Source: Phocaeicola vulgatus ATCC 8482 (lineage in GTDB: Bacteria > Bacteroidota > Bacteroidia > Bacteroidales > Bacteroidaceae). Taken from it: a DNA stretch of 64,000 nt. The position numbers were made by a program, and so were the translations under genes. Under the pieces are notes generated by a model, which ran no database searches, was not told the origin of the DNA, and saw only the letters and a list, made by a program, of their open reading frames with translations. The stretch spans positions 1,426,001 through 1,490,000 of the forward strand of contig NC_009614.1 of the NCBI RefSeq assembly GCF_000012825.1, in the 5' to 3' direction. This document shows positions 50,676 to 58,627 of the stretch, one piece after another; position 1 is the first letter of the stretch, and each line of letters begins with the position of its first letter.

Positions 50676-52015
50676 TATAGTTCCCTGAATATCTCACCCA
50701 CAGTAGGATGAGGAAATACATATCGTTTCCAATCCTCTATGGTCTTACCATCCTCAATAGCCATACCTGCCAATACAATCAGCTCGGAAGCAGGATTACC
50801 CAACATATGCGCTCCCAATACAGTACCGTCTTCGGCTGTCAAAACTTTGCAGACACCGTTCACTCCCTCGTTCTCGGCTACAAAACGCCCGGAGTAAGCC
50901 ATCGGCAACTTAACGGCTCGATAAGGAATACCTGCGGCCTGCAAAGCTTCCTCGCTCATACCTACCCCGGCAATCTCAGGATTTGTATAGACCACACCCG
51001 GTATGGCACGATAGCTCATCACATCTTCCTTACCTGTAATATGATGGACAGCCACTTCCGCTTCACGCACGGCGGTATGTGCCAACAAAGAGACTCCGTT
51101 CAAATCACCGCATACATAGACACCGGGAACGGAAGATTGCAAATGTTCATCTACTTTGATGCATCTGCGCTCCGTCCATTCCAAATTCAGATTTTCCAGT
51201 CCGAAACCTTTTGTCACCGGACGACGGCCTACACTCATCAATAACTTATCAGCTGTAACAGTTCCTGTTCCATCTGCATTTTCGTATGACACAGTAATAC
51301 CGGTCTCCCCTTTGGATACCCCTACTACTTTCGTACTGAGCAGGAACTTGATTCCTTTTTTGGCATATTCAGCCCGGAGCATGGCCGACAGCTCTTTATC
51401 CATGCCACCCAGGATTTCATCCAACATTTCGACCACAGTCACCTGCACTCCCAAACTGGTGAAGAAAGAAGCAAATTCCATACCGATCACTCCACCGCCG
51501 ACAATAGTCAATGAAGCAGGTACTTCTTTATTATCCAGTGCATCACGGTGCGTCCAGTAATCCACGTTTTCCACTCCCGGAATAGGAGGAATAAATGTTT
51601 CACTGCCGGTACACAGCAGCAAATTCTCACATTCGTAGGTTTCCCCACCGCATTGGATGGTATTCTTATCTACAATCGTGGCTTCTCCCGTCACTATATG
51701 TACCTGATGCGCAGTCAGTTTTGCCTTGATTCCCAATACCAGCTTACGAACCACCTTTGATTTACGCGCCACAATCTTTCCTAAATCAAAAGAAGCTTCA
51801 GGCACATTCACGGCATACTTTGAAGCATGTTTCGCATAATCATATACTTTAGCCGAATAAAGCAAGGTCTTGGTAGGAATACATCCCTCATTCAGGCAGA
51901 CACCGCCCAGACTTCTTTTTTCGAACAATACAACACTCAGTCCTGCCTTTCCGGCAGCTTCGGCAGCAGTATACCCTGCGGGACCTCCACCGATGATTGC
52001 AATTTGATATTTCAT
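50675..52015 (-). CDS. lpdA: Dihydrolipoyl dehydrogenase
   Basis: 446 residues. It has the FAD loop IIGGGPAGYTAAEAA, the redox-active disulfide C40-C45 (GGVCLNEGCIPTKT), the NAD loop TIVGGGVIGMEFA, the FAD site GVYVCGDLNG, and the His-Glu pair in FPHPTVGEIFREL at the C-terminus. It re-oxidises dihydrolipoyl groups of 2-oxo-acid dehydrogenase or glycine-cleavage complexes; no such partner gene is nearby. Slightly short for the family. Overlaps dacB by one base. Confidence 0.9.
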   Translation of the reverse strand: MKYQIAIIGGGPAGYTAAEAAGKAGLSVVLFEKRSLGGVCLNEGCIPTKTLLYSAKVYDYAKHASKYAVNVPEASFDLGKIVARKSKVVRKLVLGIKAKLTAHQVHIVTGEATIVDKNTIQCGGETYECENLLLCTGSETFIPPIPGVENVDYWTHRDALDNKEVPASLTIVGGGVIGMEFASFFTSLGVQVTVVEMLDEILGGMDKELSAMLRAEYAKKGIKFLLSTKVVGVSKGETGITVSYENADGTGTVTADKLLMSVGRRPVTKGFGLENLNLEWTERRCIKVDEHLQSSVPGVYVCGDLNGVSLLAHTAVREAEVAVHHITGKEDVMSYRAIPGVVYTNPEIAGVGMSEEALQAAGIPYRAVKLPMAYSGRFVAENEGVNGVCKVLTAEDGTVLGAHMLGNPASELIVLAGMAIEDGKTIEDWKRYVFPHPTVGEIFREL

Positions 52016-52030
52016 GGTATTTATTTTGGG

Positions 52031-52444
52031 TTAATTAGTTTTTATCTGTTCAAAACCTTCAACAGACAGATTTGGATCTATTTCTCTCAATGCTTCTACA
52101 AATTCCAAAGGCTTATCAGGGTTAATCATTACAAAACCTTGGGCGTGCTCTATTTTCACCTTTTGCATTCCTATTGCATTCGGATTATAAGACACTTTAC
52201 GGATTCCGTCTACACATATTCTGTTCCCCCATCCCGGTTTAATTTCCAGAACACCATTGTCTTTTACAATATAAATGGTTTTCGATTGCGAATAAAACAT
52301 TAATACAGAAATAATAATTCCCCCAAGCGCCGAAAAAGCCCAACTTTGCTCCAAATACACATTCAGAAAAATAATCAGAACAACCAGACTGACTATAATA
52401 ATCCACCACCTACGAGCTCTTTTTGTTTTAAATACTTGCTCCAT
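52031..52444 (-). CDS. PH-like domain membrane protein
   Basis: 137 residues. Two membrane segments (WWIIIVSLVVLIIFLNVYL and WAFSALGGIIISVLMFY) precede a soluble domain with alternating strands (TIYIVKDNGVLEIKP, RKVSYNPNA, KVKIEHAQGFVMINPDKP) that ends in a helix EFVEALREIDP, a pattern of bacterial PH domains. Function unknown. It lies 3 bp after a gene of the same design, so the two are likely partners, and 15 bp before lpdA. Confidence 0.7.
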   Translation of the reverse strand: MEQVFKTKRARRWWIIIVSLVVLIIFLNVYLEQSWAFSALGGIIISVLMFYSQSKTIYIVKDNGVLEIKPGWGNRICVDGIRKVSYNPNAIGMQKVKIEHAQGFVMINPDKPLEFVEALREIDPNLSVEGFEQIKTN

Positions 52445-52447
52445 AAT

Positions 52448-52861
52448 TTATTCCTCCTCTATCCTATGCTCCAGCCGCTTCACCAACGCATTGATAAATT
52501 CTTCCGGCTTTACAGGAACCAATGACAATAAATTTTTCTTCTCATAATGTATCAATACATATTTCGAAGGCATAATTCCACCGAATCCGGAACTTCGTTT
52601 CAGCTCCACATCCGTAATGTCAGTCAAGGGAATGGTCTTCCCTTTATAAAAACGACCATAATACACCACCAGCTTTCCATCCGCAGTCAGCGTATAAGTA
52701 GAATGGATAATACGTTCAATGGTAATGATCAGCCCCAATGCCACCACCAATCCTATCATTGCCTTCATACACCAGAAAGCAAATACCATGACGGCTGTCA
52801 GCAGTATCAGAAACAGATAAGTGCCTCCTGCTATCTTCACATGAAAAATTCGATTCATCAT
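52448..52861 (-). CDS. PH domain-containing membrane protein
   Basis: About 137 residues from the ATG at 52861; a frame 17 residues longer opens at 52912. Two membrane segments (GGTYLFLILLTAVMVFAFW and MIGLVVALGLIITIE) are followed by a PH-like domain (YTLTADGKLVVYYGRFYKGK, IPLTDITDVELKRS, KYVLIHYEKKNLLSLVPV) and a final helix. It resembles bacterial PH-domain proteins of unknown role. Related in layout to the next gene at 52031, suggesting an old duplication. Confidence 0.7.
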   Translation of the reverse strand: MMNRIFHVKIAGGTYLFLILLTAVMVFAFWCMKAMIGLVVALGLIITIERIIHSTYTLTADGKLVVYYGRFYKGKTIPLTDITDVELKRSSGFGGIMPSKYVLIHYEKKNLLSLVPVKPEEFINALVKRLEHRIEEE

Positions 52862-52933
52862 CTTATTGTAATTTGCCCGAAAGATAATAAATTTATCGTT
52901 TATCGACCTCATTACGGCGCAGAATGAGAGAAT

Positions 52934-53494
52934 TTATCCTTTTTTTGTCCTCTTTACTGTACGTTTCATCTTCAAAGCATACAAATTTAATTCGATAGAA
53001 GATTCCGTTTCTGTTATATCACCCTCATCAGTCAGCAGTTCATTCAGCAGTTCTCCACTACGTTGTACCAGACTCTTCCTCTTTTCCTCATCATACTCGG
53101 TAGCCATGATATTTACATTCCGTACTAATGTCCTTAACTTAAAGAATGATTCGATAATGGCAAAAGTAGTTGCGGTAGCTCTCGGACTTCTTAAAATTGT
53201 AGCCAGCATATAAAGCCCTTTTTCGGTAAATGCTTTAGGTTCTACGGGAGAATGTTTCAAACTACTGAACCGGTCGAAATTTTCGACCAGTTGCTGTTTT
53301 TCAGATACTTGCAACGAAAACATATAACCATTTGGGAATTTGTCCCGATTGTTTTTTACTGCTTCATTAATTCGTTTGGTTTCTACGCCATAAAGCTTAG
53401 CTACATCCCGGTCTATCAGTACTTTCTCACCCCTCAACTCAATTATAAGTTCTTTTACCTCACTTTCGTGAATGATTTCTTTATTGTTTTCCAT
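52934..53494 (-). CDS. ORF6N domain DNA-binding protein
   Basis: 186 residues. The N-terminal half (about 10-95) carries the ORF6N pattern IIELRGEKVLIDRDVAKLYG...RINEAVKNNRDKFPNGYMF, followed by AFTEKGLYMLATILRSPRA, typical of phage-derived anti-repressor-like proteins common on Bacteroides chromosomes. The C-terminal part is helical and very basic at the end (KMKRTVKRTKKG). DNA binding is expected, the target is unknown. No other phage genes are near, so this is a solitary chromosomal copy. Confidence 0.82.
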   Translation of the reverse strand: MENNKEIIHESEVKELIIELRGEKVLIDRDVAKLYGVETKRINEAVKNNRDKFPNGYMFSLQVSEKQQLVENFDRFSSLKHSPVEPKAFTEKGLYMLATILRSPRATATTFAIIESFFKLRTLVRNVNIMATEYDEEKRKSLVQRSGELLNELLTDEGDITETESSIELNLYALKMKRTVKRTKKG

Positions 53495-53621
53495 CCTATT
53501 CTATTTAAAAATGCAGAAAGTTACACTTTTAATTTCATACTTGCATTATCTATTTCGTTTATTCTTCACGAAAAAAATAGTAAAAACAAGAGTAAAAGGT
53601 ACAATGAATAAAGGTTTTTCG

Positions 53622-53629
53622 TAGCTTTG
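53622..53629 (+). promoter_or_regulatory. Promoter -7 box for nadB
   Basis: Perfect TAGCTTTG, 20 bp before the ATG at 53650. Confidence 0.55.
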
Positions 53630-53649
53630 CACCCATAAAGCATATTATC

Positions 53650-55230
53650 ATGGTTAAAAAATTCGATTTCCTTGTTATCGGCTCAGGACTTGCCGGAATG
53701 AGCTTCGCACTGAAAGTAGCTCACAAAGGTAAAGTCGCCCTGATTTGTAAAGCAGGACTGGAAGAAGCCAATACCTATTTTGCTCAGGGAGGTATAGCAT
53801 CTGTTACCAACTTGAAAGTAGACAATTTCGAGAAACACATTGAAGACACGATGATTGCCGGCGATTGGATCAGTGACCGCGCGGCTGTAGAAAAAGTAGT
53901 GCGAGAAGCACCTGCACAAATCCAGGAACTGATAAAATGGGGAGTGGATTTTGATAAAAAAGAGGATGGAGAATTCGACCTCCACAAAGAAGGAGGCCAT
54001 TCCGAGTTCCGTATCCTGCACCACAAAGACAATACAGGAGCTGAAATACAAACCAGCCTGATAGAAGCGGTAAAAGCTCATCCCAATATTACCATATTTA
54101 CAGATCACTATGCGGTAGAAATCATTACCCAGCATCATTTGGGAATTATCGTCACCCGCCATACACCAGGCATCAAATGTTTCGGTGCTTACGTATTGAA
54201 TGAGAAAACAGGAGAAGTGGATACGTTCCTGTCCAAAGTAACTGTAATGGCAACAGGCGGATGCGAAGCGGTATACCGCAATACAACCAATCCACTGGTA
54301 GCTACGGGAGACGGCATTGCTATGGTATACCGTGCCAAAGGAGCAGTAAAGGACATGGAATTTATACAATTCCATCCCACCGCCCTCTTTCATCCGGGAG
54401 ACCGTCCCAGTTTCCTCATCACCGAAGCCATGCGCGGTTACGGTGCTGTCTTAAAGAATCAAAGTGGCGAAGAATTCATGCAAAAATATGATCCACGCCT
54501 GTCATTGGCCCCACGTGATATCGTAGCACGTGCCATTGATAACGAAATGAAGCAGCGCGGTGAAGATCATGTATATCTGGATGTGACGCATAAAGATCCG
54601 GAAGAAACAAAAAAACATTTCCCCAATATTTATAAAAAATGCCTCAGCCTAGGCATTGATATTACTAAGGACTATATTCCTGTGGCTCCGGCTGCTCATT
54701 ATCTGTGCGGAGGTATCAAAGTCGATCTGGACGGACAGAGCAGCATCAACCGTTTGTATGCCATCGGCGAATGTTCATGTACCGGTCTGCACGGAGGTAA
54801 CCGTCTGGCTTCCAATTCGCTGATAGAAGCAGTGGTTTATGCGGACGCGGCAGCCAAACATGCACTAAATGTACTCGACCGGTATGACTTCAATGAGGAT
54901 ATCCCCGAATGGAACGATGAAGGAACCATGAACAATGAAGAACGGGTACTGATAACCCAAAGCATGAAAGAGGTGAACCAGATTATGGAAGCTTATGTAG
55001 GTATTGTGCGCAGTAATACGCGATTAATCCGTGCTTGGAACCGATTGGATATTTTATATGAAGAAACCGAGCGTCTTTTCAAACGCTGTAAGGCTTCACG
55101 CGAACTTTGCGAACTGCGTAACATGATTAACATCGGGTATTTGATCACCCGTCAGGCAATGGAACGGAAAGAGAGTCGCGGACTGCATTATACGATTGAC
55201 TATCCACATGCCGCGGCAGAGAAGAAATAA
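53650..55230 (+). CDS. nadB: L-aspartate oxidase
   Basis: 526 residues, a FAD-dependent flavoprotein. It has the dinucleotide loop VIGSGLAGMSFALK (9-22), ANTYFAQGGIASV, GGHSEFRILHHKDNTG, the QFHPTALF active-site segment, and the FAD-binding GGNRLASNSLIEAVVYA. It oxidises L-aspartate to iminoaspartate, the first step of de novo NAD synthesis. nadA and nadC are not adjacent. The gene stands alone between its own promoter and a strong terminator. Confidence 0.93.
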   Translation: MVKKFDFLVIGSGLAGMSFALKVAHKGKVALICKAGLEEANTYFAQGGIASVTNLKVDNFEKHIEDTMIAGDWISDRAAVEKVVREAPAQIQELIKWGVDFDKKEDGEFDLHKEGGHSEFRILHHKDNTGAEIQTSLIEAVKAHPNITIFTDHYAVEIITQHHLGIIVTRHTPGIKCFGAYVLNEKTGEVDTFLSKVTVMATGGCEAVYRNTTNPLVATGDGIAMVYRAKGAVKDMEFIQFHPTALFHPGDRPSFLITEAMRGYGAVLKNQSGEEFMQKYDPRLSLAPRDIVARAIDNEMKQRGEDHVYLDVTHKDPEETKKHFPNIYKKCLSLGIDITKDYIPVAPAAHYLCGGIKVDLDGQSSINRLYAIGECSCTGLHGGNRLASNSLIEAVVYADAAAKHALNVLDRYDFNEDIPEWNDEGTMNNEERVLITQSMKEVNQIMEAYVGIVRSNTRLIRAWNRLDILYEETERLFKRCKASRELCELRNMINIGYLITRQAMERKESRGLHYTIDYPHAAAEKK

Positions 55231-55255
55231 GAAACTGATTTCAGAATCCACCAAG

Positions 55256-55310
55256 AGGGTGTGCCAAAAGGTCTAAATAATAAACATGGCTTTTGGCACG
55301 CCCTTTTTTT
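55256..55310 (+). terminator. Terminator after nadB
   Basis: A 15-bp stem with one G-U pair (55256-55270 with 55290-55304), 19-nt loop, and a run of seven T at 55304-55310. Confidence 0.75.
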
Positions 55311-55430
55311 CGACCCAGTAGAAATCTAGCGGGGAGTAATAAAGAATTTTCTTTCAAGCGCATAACTTACCTTGAACATCTTCTTTCTATTAAAAACTTT
55401 ATTTCCTTTGTTCCTTCAGGAAGAATAGAC

Positions 55431-55438
55431 TATCTTTG
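55431..55438 (+). promoter_or_regulatory. Promoter -7 box for the AAA/PD-(D/E)XK gene
   Basis: Perfect TATCTTTG, 42 bp before the ATG at 55480. Confidence 0.55.
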
Positions 55439-55479
55439 TTGTATTGGCATCCGGATACGAACTAAAGACAACAGAAGCA

Positions 55480-57207
55480 ATGATGGAAAATATAAAAGAA
55501 ATCCCCTATGGCATTGCCAACTTCGTGGAAGTGGCAGAGCAGAACATGTACTATGTAGATAAAACCATGTATCTGCCTTTGCTGGAAAAACAGCCCCGGA
55601 ACCTGTTCTTTATCCGTCCCCGCCGCTTCGGCAAGAGTATCTTTTTGAGTATGCTGCGTGCGTATTATGACATAGCACAAAAAGAAAAGTTCCAGAAACG
55701 CTTCGGCAATCTATGGATAGGCAGCCGCCCCACCCCCCTGCAAGGAAAATTTCAGGTGGTGTATCTTGATTTCTCGCGCGCCAGTGGCGGAAGCGGTTCA
55801 CTGGAAGAAAATTTCAATAACTATTGCGGCATGGTGATGGACCTGTTCGGCAAAGTGTATGAGCCTTATTATTTTCCCGGATTTGCACAAAAGATGGAAG
55901 AACAGCCCGACTTTGTCAGCAAGTTGAACTACCTGAACCTGCATGCGGCTGAATCCGGAATGAAACTTTACCTCATCATCGACGAATACGATAACTTTAC
56001 CAACATCGTTCTGAACGAGCAGGGAAAAGACATTTATCATGCCCTGACCCATGCCAGCGGATTCTACCGTGAAATATTCAAGAAATTCAAAGGCATGTTC
56101 GAGCGCATCTTCATGACCGGCGTCAGCCCCGTCACCTTGGACGACCTGACCAGCGGATTCAACATCGGCTGGAATATCAGTACCGACTACCAGTTCAACA
56201 TGATGCTGGGATTCAGCGAAACGGACGTGCGCACCATGTTCCAATATTATAAGGATGCCGGACAGCTCCCGATCGACGCGGACATCGAAGCAATGATCCG
56301 GGAGATGAAACCGTGGTATAATAATTACTGTTTCGCAGAAGAAAGCCTGGAACGCGACCCGAAAATGTTCAATTGCGACATGGTACTTTACTACCTGCGC
56401 AATTACATCACGCTGGGCAAATCTCCTAAAGAGATGATAGATCCCAACACCCGTACGGACTACAACAAAATGAAGAAACTAATCCAGCTGGACAAGCTGG
56501 ACGGCAACCGCAAGGGCGTATTACGTAAAATCACCGAAGAAGGGCAAATTATCACCAACCTGATCACCACCTTCCCGGCCAAGGAAATCGCCAAACCCGA
56601 AATCTTCCCCAGCCTGCTCTTCTATTATGGCATGTTGACCATCACTGCCACACGCGGCAGCCGCTTGGTATTGAGTATCCCCAACTATAATGTGCGCAAA
56701 CAGTATTACGAATTCATGCTGGAGGAGTACCAGGACAAACGCCATATCAACCTGAACAATTTGATGGACCTGTTCGATGAAATGGCTTACGAAGGCCATT
56801 GGCGCGAAACACTGGAATTCATTGCCCATGCCTACAAGGAAAATTCATCTGTACGCAGTGCCATGGAAGGCGAGCGAAATATACAGGGTTTCTTCACCGC
56901 CTACCTCAGCGTAAACGCTTATTACCTGATGGCTCCGGAAATGGAACTGAGCCACGGTTACTGCGACCTCTTCCTCATGCCGGACCTGATGCGCTACGAG
57001 GTGAAGCATAGCTATATTCTTGAACTGAAATATCTGTCGGTGAAGGACACGGAAGAGAAAGCCCGGACGCAATGGCAGGAAGCGGTGAAACAGATTAACG
57101 AATATGCTGCCGCACCCCGGGTACGGCAGTTGGTGCAGAACACGAAGCTGCACTGTATTATCATACAGTTCCGGGGATGGGAGCTGGAGCGGATGGAAGA
57201 AGTGTAG
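55480..57207 (+). CDS. AAA-ATPase-like protein with PD-(D/E)XK nuclease domain (DUF1703 type)
   Basis: 575 residues from the ATG at 55480 (a TTG at 55444 would add 12). The N-terminal ATPase-like domain has YYVDKTMYLPLLEK and the modified P-loop FIRPRRFGKSIFLSML (about residues 40-58), and IDEYDNF as Walker B. The C-terminal DUF1703 domain holds the nuclease motif with Asp 496 (GYCDLFLMP) and Glu 515-x-Lys 517 (ILELKYL). Many copies of this family occur in gut Bacteroidota; the role is unknown, with defence, signalling or DNA processing all proposed. It has its own promoter and is transcribed alone. Confidence 0.85.
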   Translation: MMENIKEIPYGIANFVEVAEQNMYYVDKTMYLPLLEKQPRNLFFIRPRRFGKSIFLSMLRAYYDIAQKEKFQKRFGNLWIGSRPTPLQGKFQVVYLDFSRASGGSGSLEENFNNYCGMVMDLFGKVYEPYYFPGFAQKMEEQPDFVSKLNYLNLHAAESGMKLYLIIDEYDNFTNIVLNEQGKDIYHALTHASGFYREIFKKFKGMFERIFMTGVSPVTLDDLTSGFNIGWNISTDYQFNMMLGFSETDVRTMFQYYKDAGQLPIDADIEAMIREMKPWYNNYCFAEESLERDPKMFNCDMVLYYLRNYITLGKSPKEMIDPNTRTDYNKMKKLIQLDKLDGNRKGVLRKITEEGQIITNLITTFPAKEIAKPEIFPSLLFYYGMLTITATRGSRLVLSIPNYNVRKQYYEFMLEEYQDKRHINLNNLMDLFDEMAYEGHWRETLEFIAHAYKENSSVRSAMEGERNIQGFFTAYLSVNAYYLMAPEMELSHGYCDLFLMPDLMRYEVKHSYILELKYLSVKDTEEKARTQWQEAVKQINEYAAAPRVRQLVQNTKLHCIIIQFRGWELERMEEV

Positions 57208-57255
57208 GCCTGTTCAAAACAACATGACAGTACGGATGAAAATTCATACAGGAAG

Positions 57256-58611
57256 TCAATTCACATTCAGAATCACTCTTTTATAAGACTTTAGATTAGG
57301 CGTTCCATTATCTGTAAGTTCAAGTATCAAATGTAACTGTTTGCCCGGATTATCCGGTACAATTATCTCCGCCCTCTTCTCATCGGCGTGCTTTATAGCC
57401 ACCTTTGTTTGCACACTGCCTGCTTCCCGATATTGCCACCATTGGTAAGACAATGAATTTTTATCAGGGTCAAATGAAGGAGAGGCATCCTGTATTATTT
57501 TTTCTCCCGGCCGGACTGTGCGTACACTTTCTCCCAATATCCGGGCAACAGGTTGATGATTTGCCTTTGAATATTCATCAGCCACGCACCAGTCGGCACG
57601 AGCCGCCCAGTCATTTTGTATAGCAGGCAACCAACGCTGGAAAGTATAATGTGAATCCGGCACACCGTTTTTCAAATCATTCCCATCTTGCATGTGATTG
57701 CCATTTTTATACTCCGGGCGTCCTCCCCATCCTCCTAATGTATAGTCTGTATGCTGTTCAAGTCCATTACGTATAAGAGGCATAAAAGAAGGAGTATCCC
57801 CCTCACTGGTATATTCCTGAGGATAGGCGGCACACAGTGGTCCGTGCCCGTTCTTAATATGGTCAGCCAACCAAGGTTTATCCATGATCTGTTGCAACTC
57901 TTTTGAATTTTTACTAAGTCTGTTCTTAAAATAATAATCCACACTCATGTAATCCCATACATATCTCCATCCTCCATCATGATCCGGTGCGCCCGATTCA
58001 TAAATAATGATTTCAGGAAGATTCTGTTCTATCCATTTTCCACCGCCGTCCTGATACCAAATACAATATAATCTGGCTTTTGATACCGCTTTTGCCCATT
58101 CTGCAGCAGAATATTTCTGCTTGATCTGCCATAAGGCATTGGCCTGGGTGTTGGCTCCACCCCATGCTAAAATATGAACAGGCCTCGGATCAGAATCAAG
58201 CAATGTCCTTATGATGAGCTGTGCCCCCTCGCTATCAGACAGTAAAGGAGGCAATTTATGCAAGTCCTCTCTGTTCTCATTACCAACCGCCAAGACACTT
58301 AGCAGATATTCAGCATCGGGATAATCGGGATTATGTTTCCTCAAATTAGGCAGACATTCCGCATATTTGGCAATTTGTGATTCGATCCATTTATCTTTAC
58401 TATGTCCGTCTTTCTGTACCCCATTGACTTGAACAATGCCTGCGACATCATAATCAGAAGAATACATAAGAAAACGAATCATAGAACTTTGATCGTCAAT
58501 CTCACCATCCGTAGTGACAATAACCCGGGGCTTCTCCTGCTGTCGGGCAACAGCAGATAACATTGACACAAACAAAAAAACAATACAGCATAAAACAGGG
58601 GTCATTTTCAT
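57256..58611 (-). CDS. DUF1593 (nucleoside hydrolase-like) secreted protein
   Basis: 451 residues from the ATG at 58611, with signal peptide KMTPVLCCIVFLFVSMLSAVA. The domain starts RVIVTTDGEIDDQSSMIRFL, an acidic metal-binding loop like that of inosine-uridine nucleoside hydrolases (DxDPGxDD), and goes on with HILAWGGANTQANALWQI. An Ig-like domain follows at about 355-450 (DASPSFDPDKNSLSYQWWQY). DUF1593 proteins are common in pectin and other glycan loci and may be glycosidases. An open frame to 58728 would overlap the upstream gene; starting at 58611 leaves a 16-bp gap. Confidence 0.83.
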   Translation of the reverse strand: MKMTPVLCCIVFLFVSMLSAVARQQEKPRVIVTTDGEIDDQSSMIRFLMYSSDYDVAGIVQVNGVQKDGHSKDKWIESQIAKYAECLPNLRKHNPDYPDAEYLLSVLAVGNENREDLHKLPPLLSDSEGAQLIIRTLLDSDPRPVHILAWGGANTQANALWQIKQKYSAAEWAKAVSKARLYCIWYQDGGGKWIEQNLPEIIIYESGAPDHDGGWRYVWDYMSVDYYFKNRLSKNSKELQQIMDKPWLADHIKNGHGPLCAAYPQEYTSEGDTPSFMPLIRNGLEQHTDYTLGGWGGRPEYKNGNHMQDGNDLKNGVPDSHYTFQRWLPAIQNDWAARADWCVADEYSKANHQPVARILGESVRTVRPGEKIIQDASPSFDPDKNSLSYQWWQYREAGSVQTKVAIKHADEKRAEIIVPDNPGKQLHLILELTDNGTPNLKSYKRVILNVN

Positions 58612-58627
58612 ATTACAAACTGTTAAA

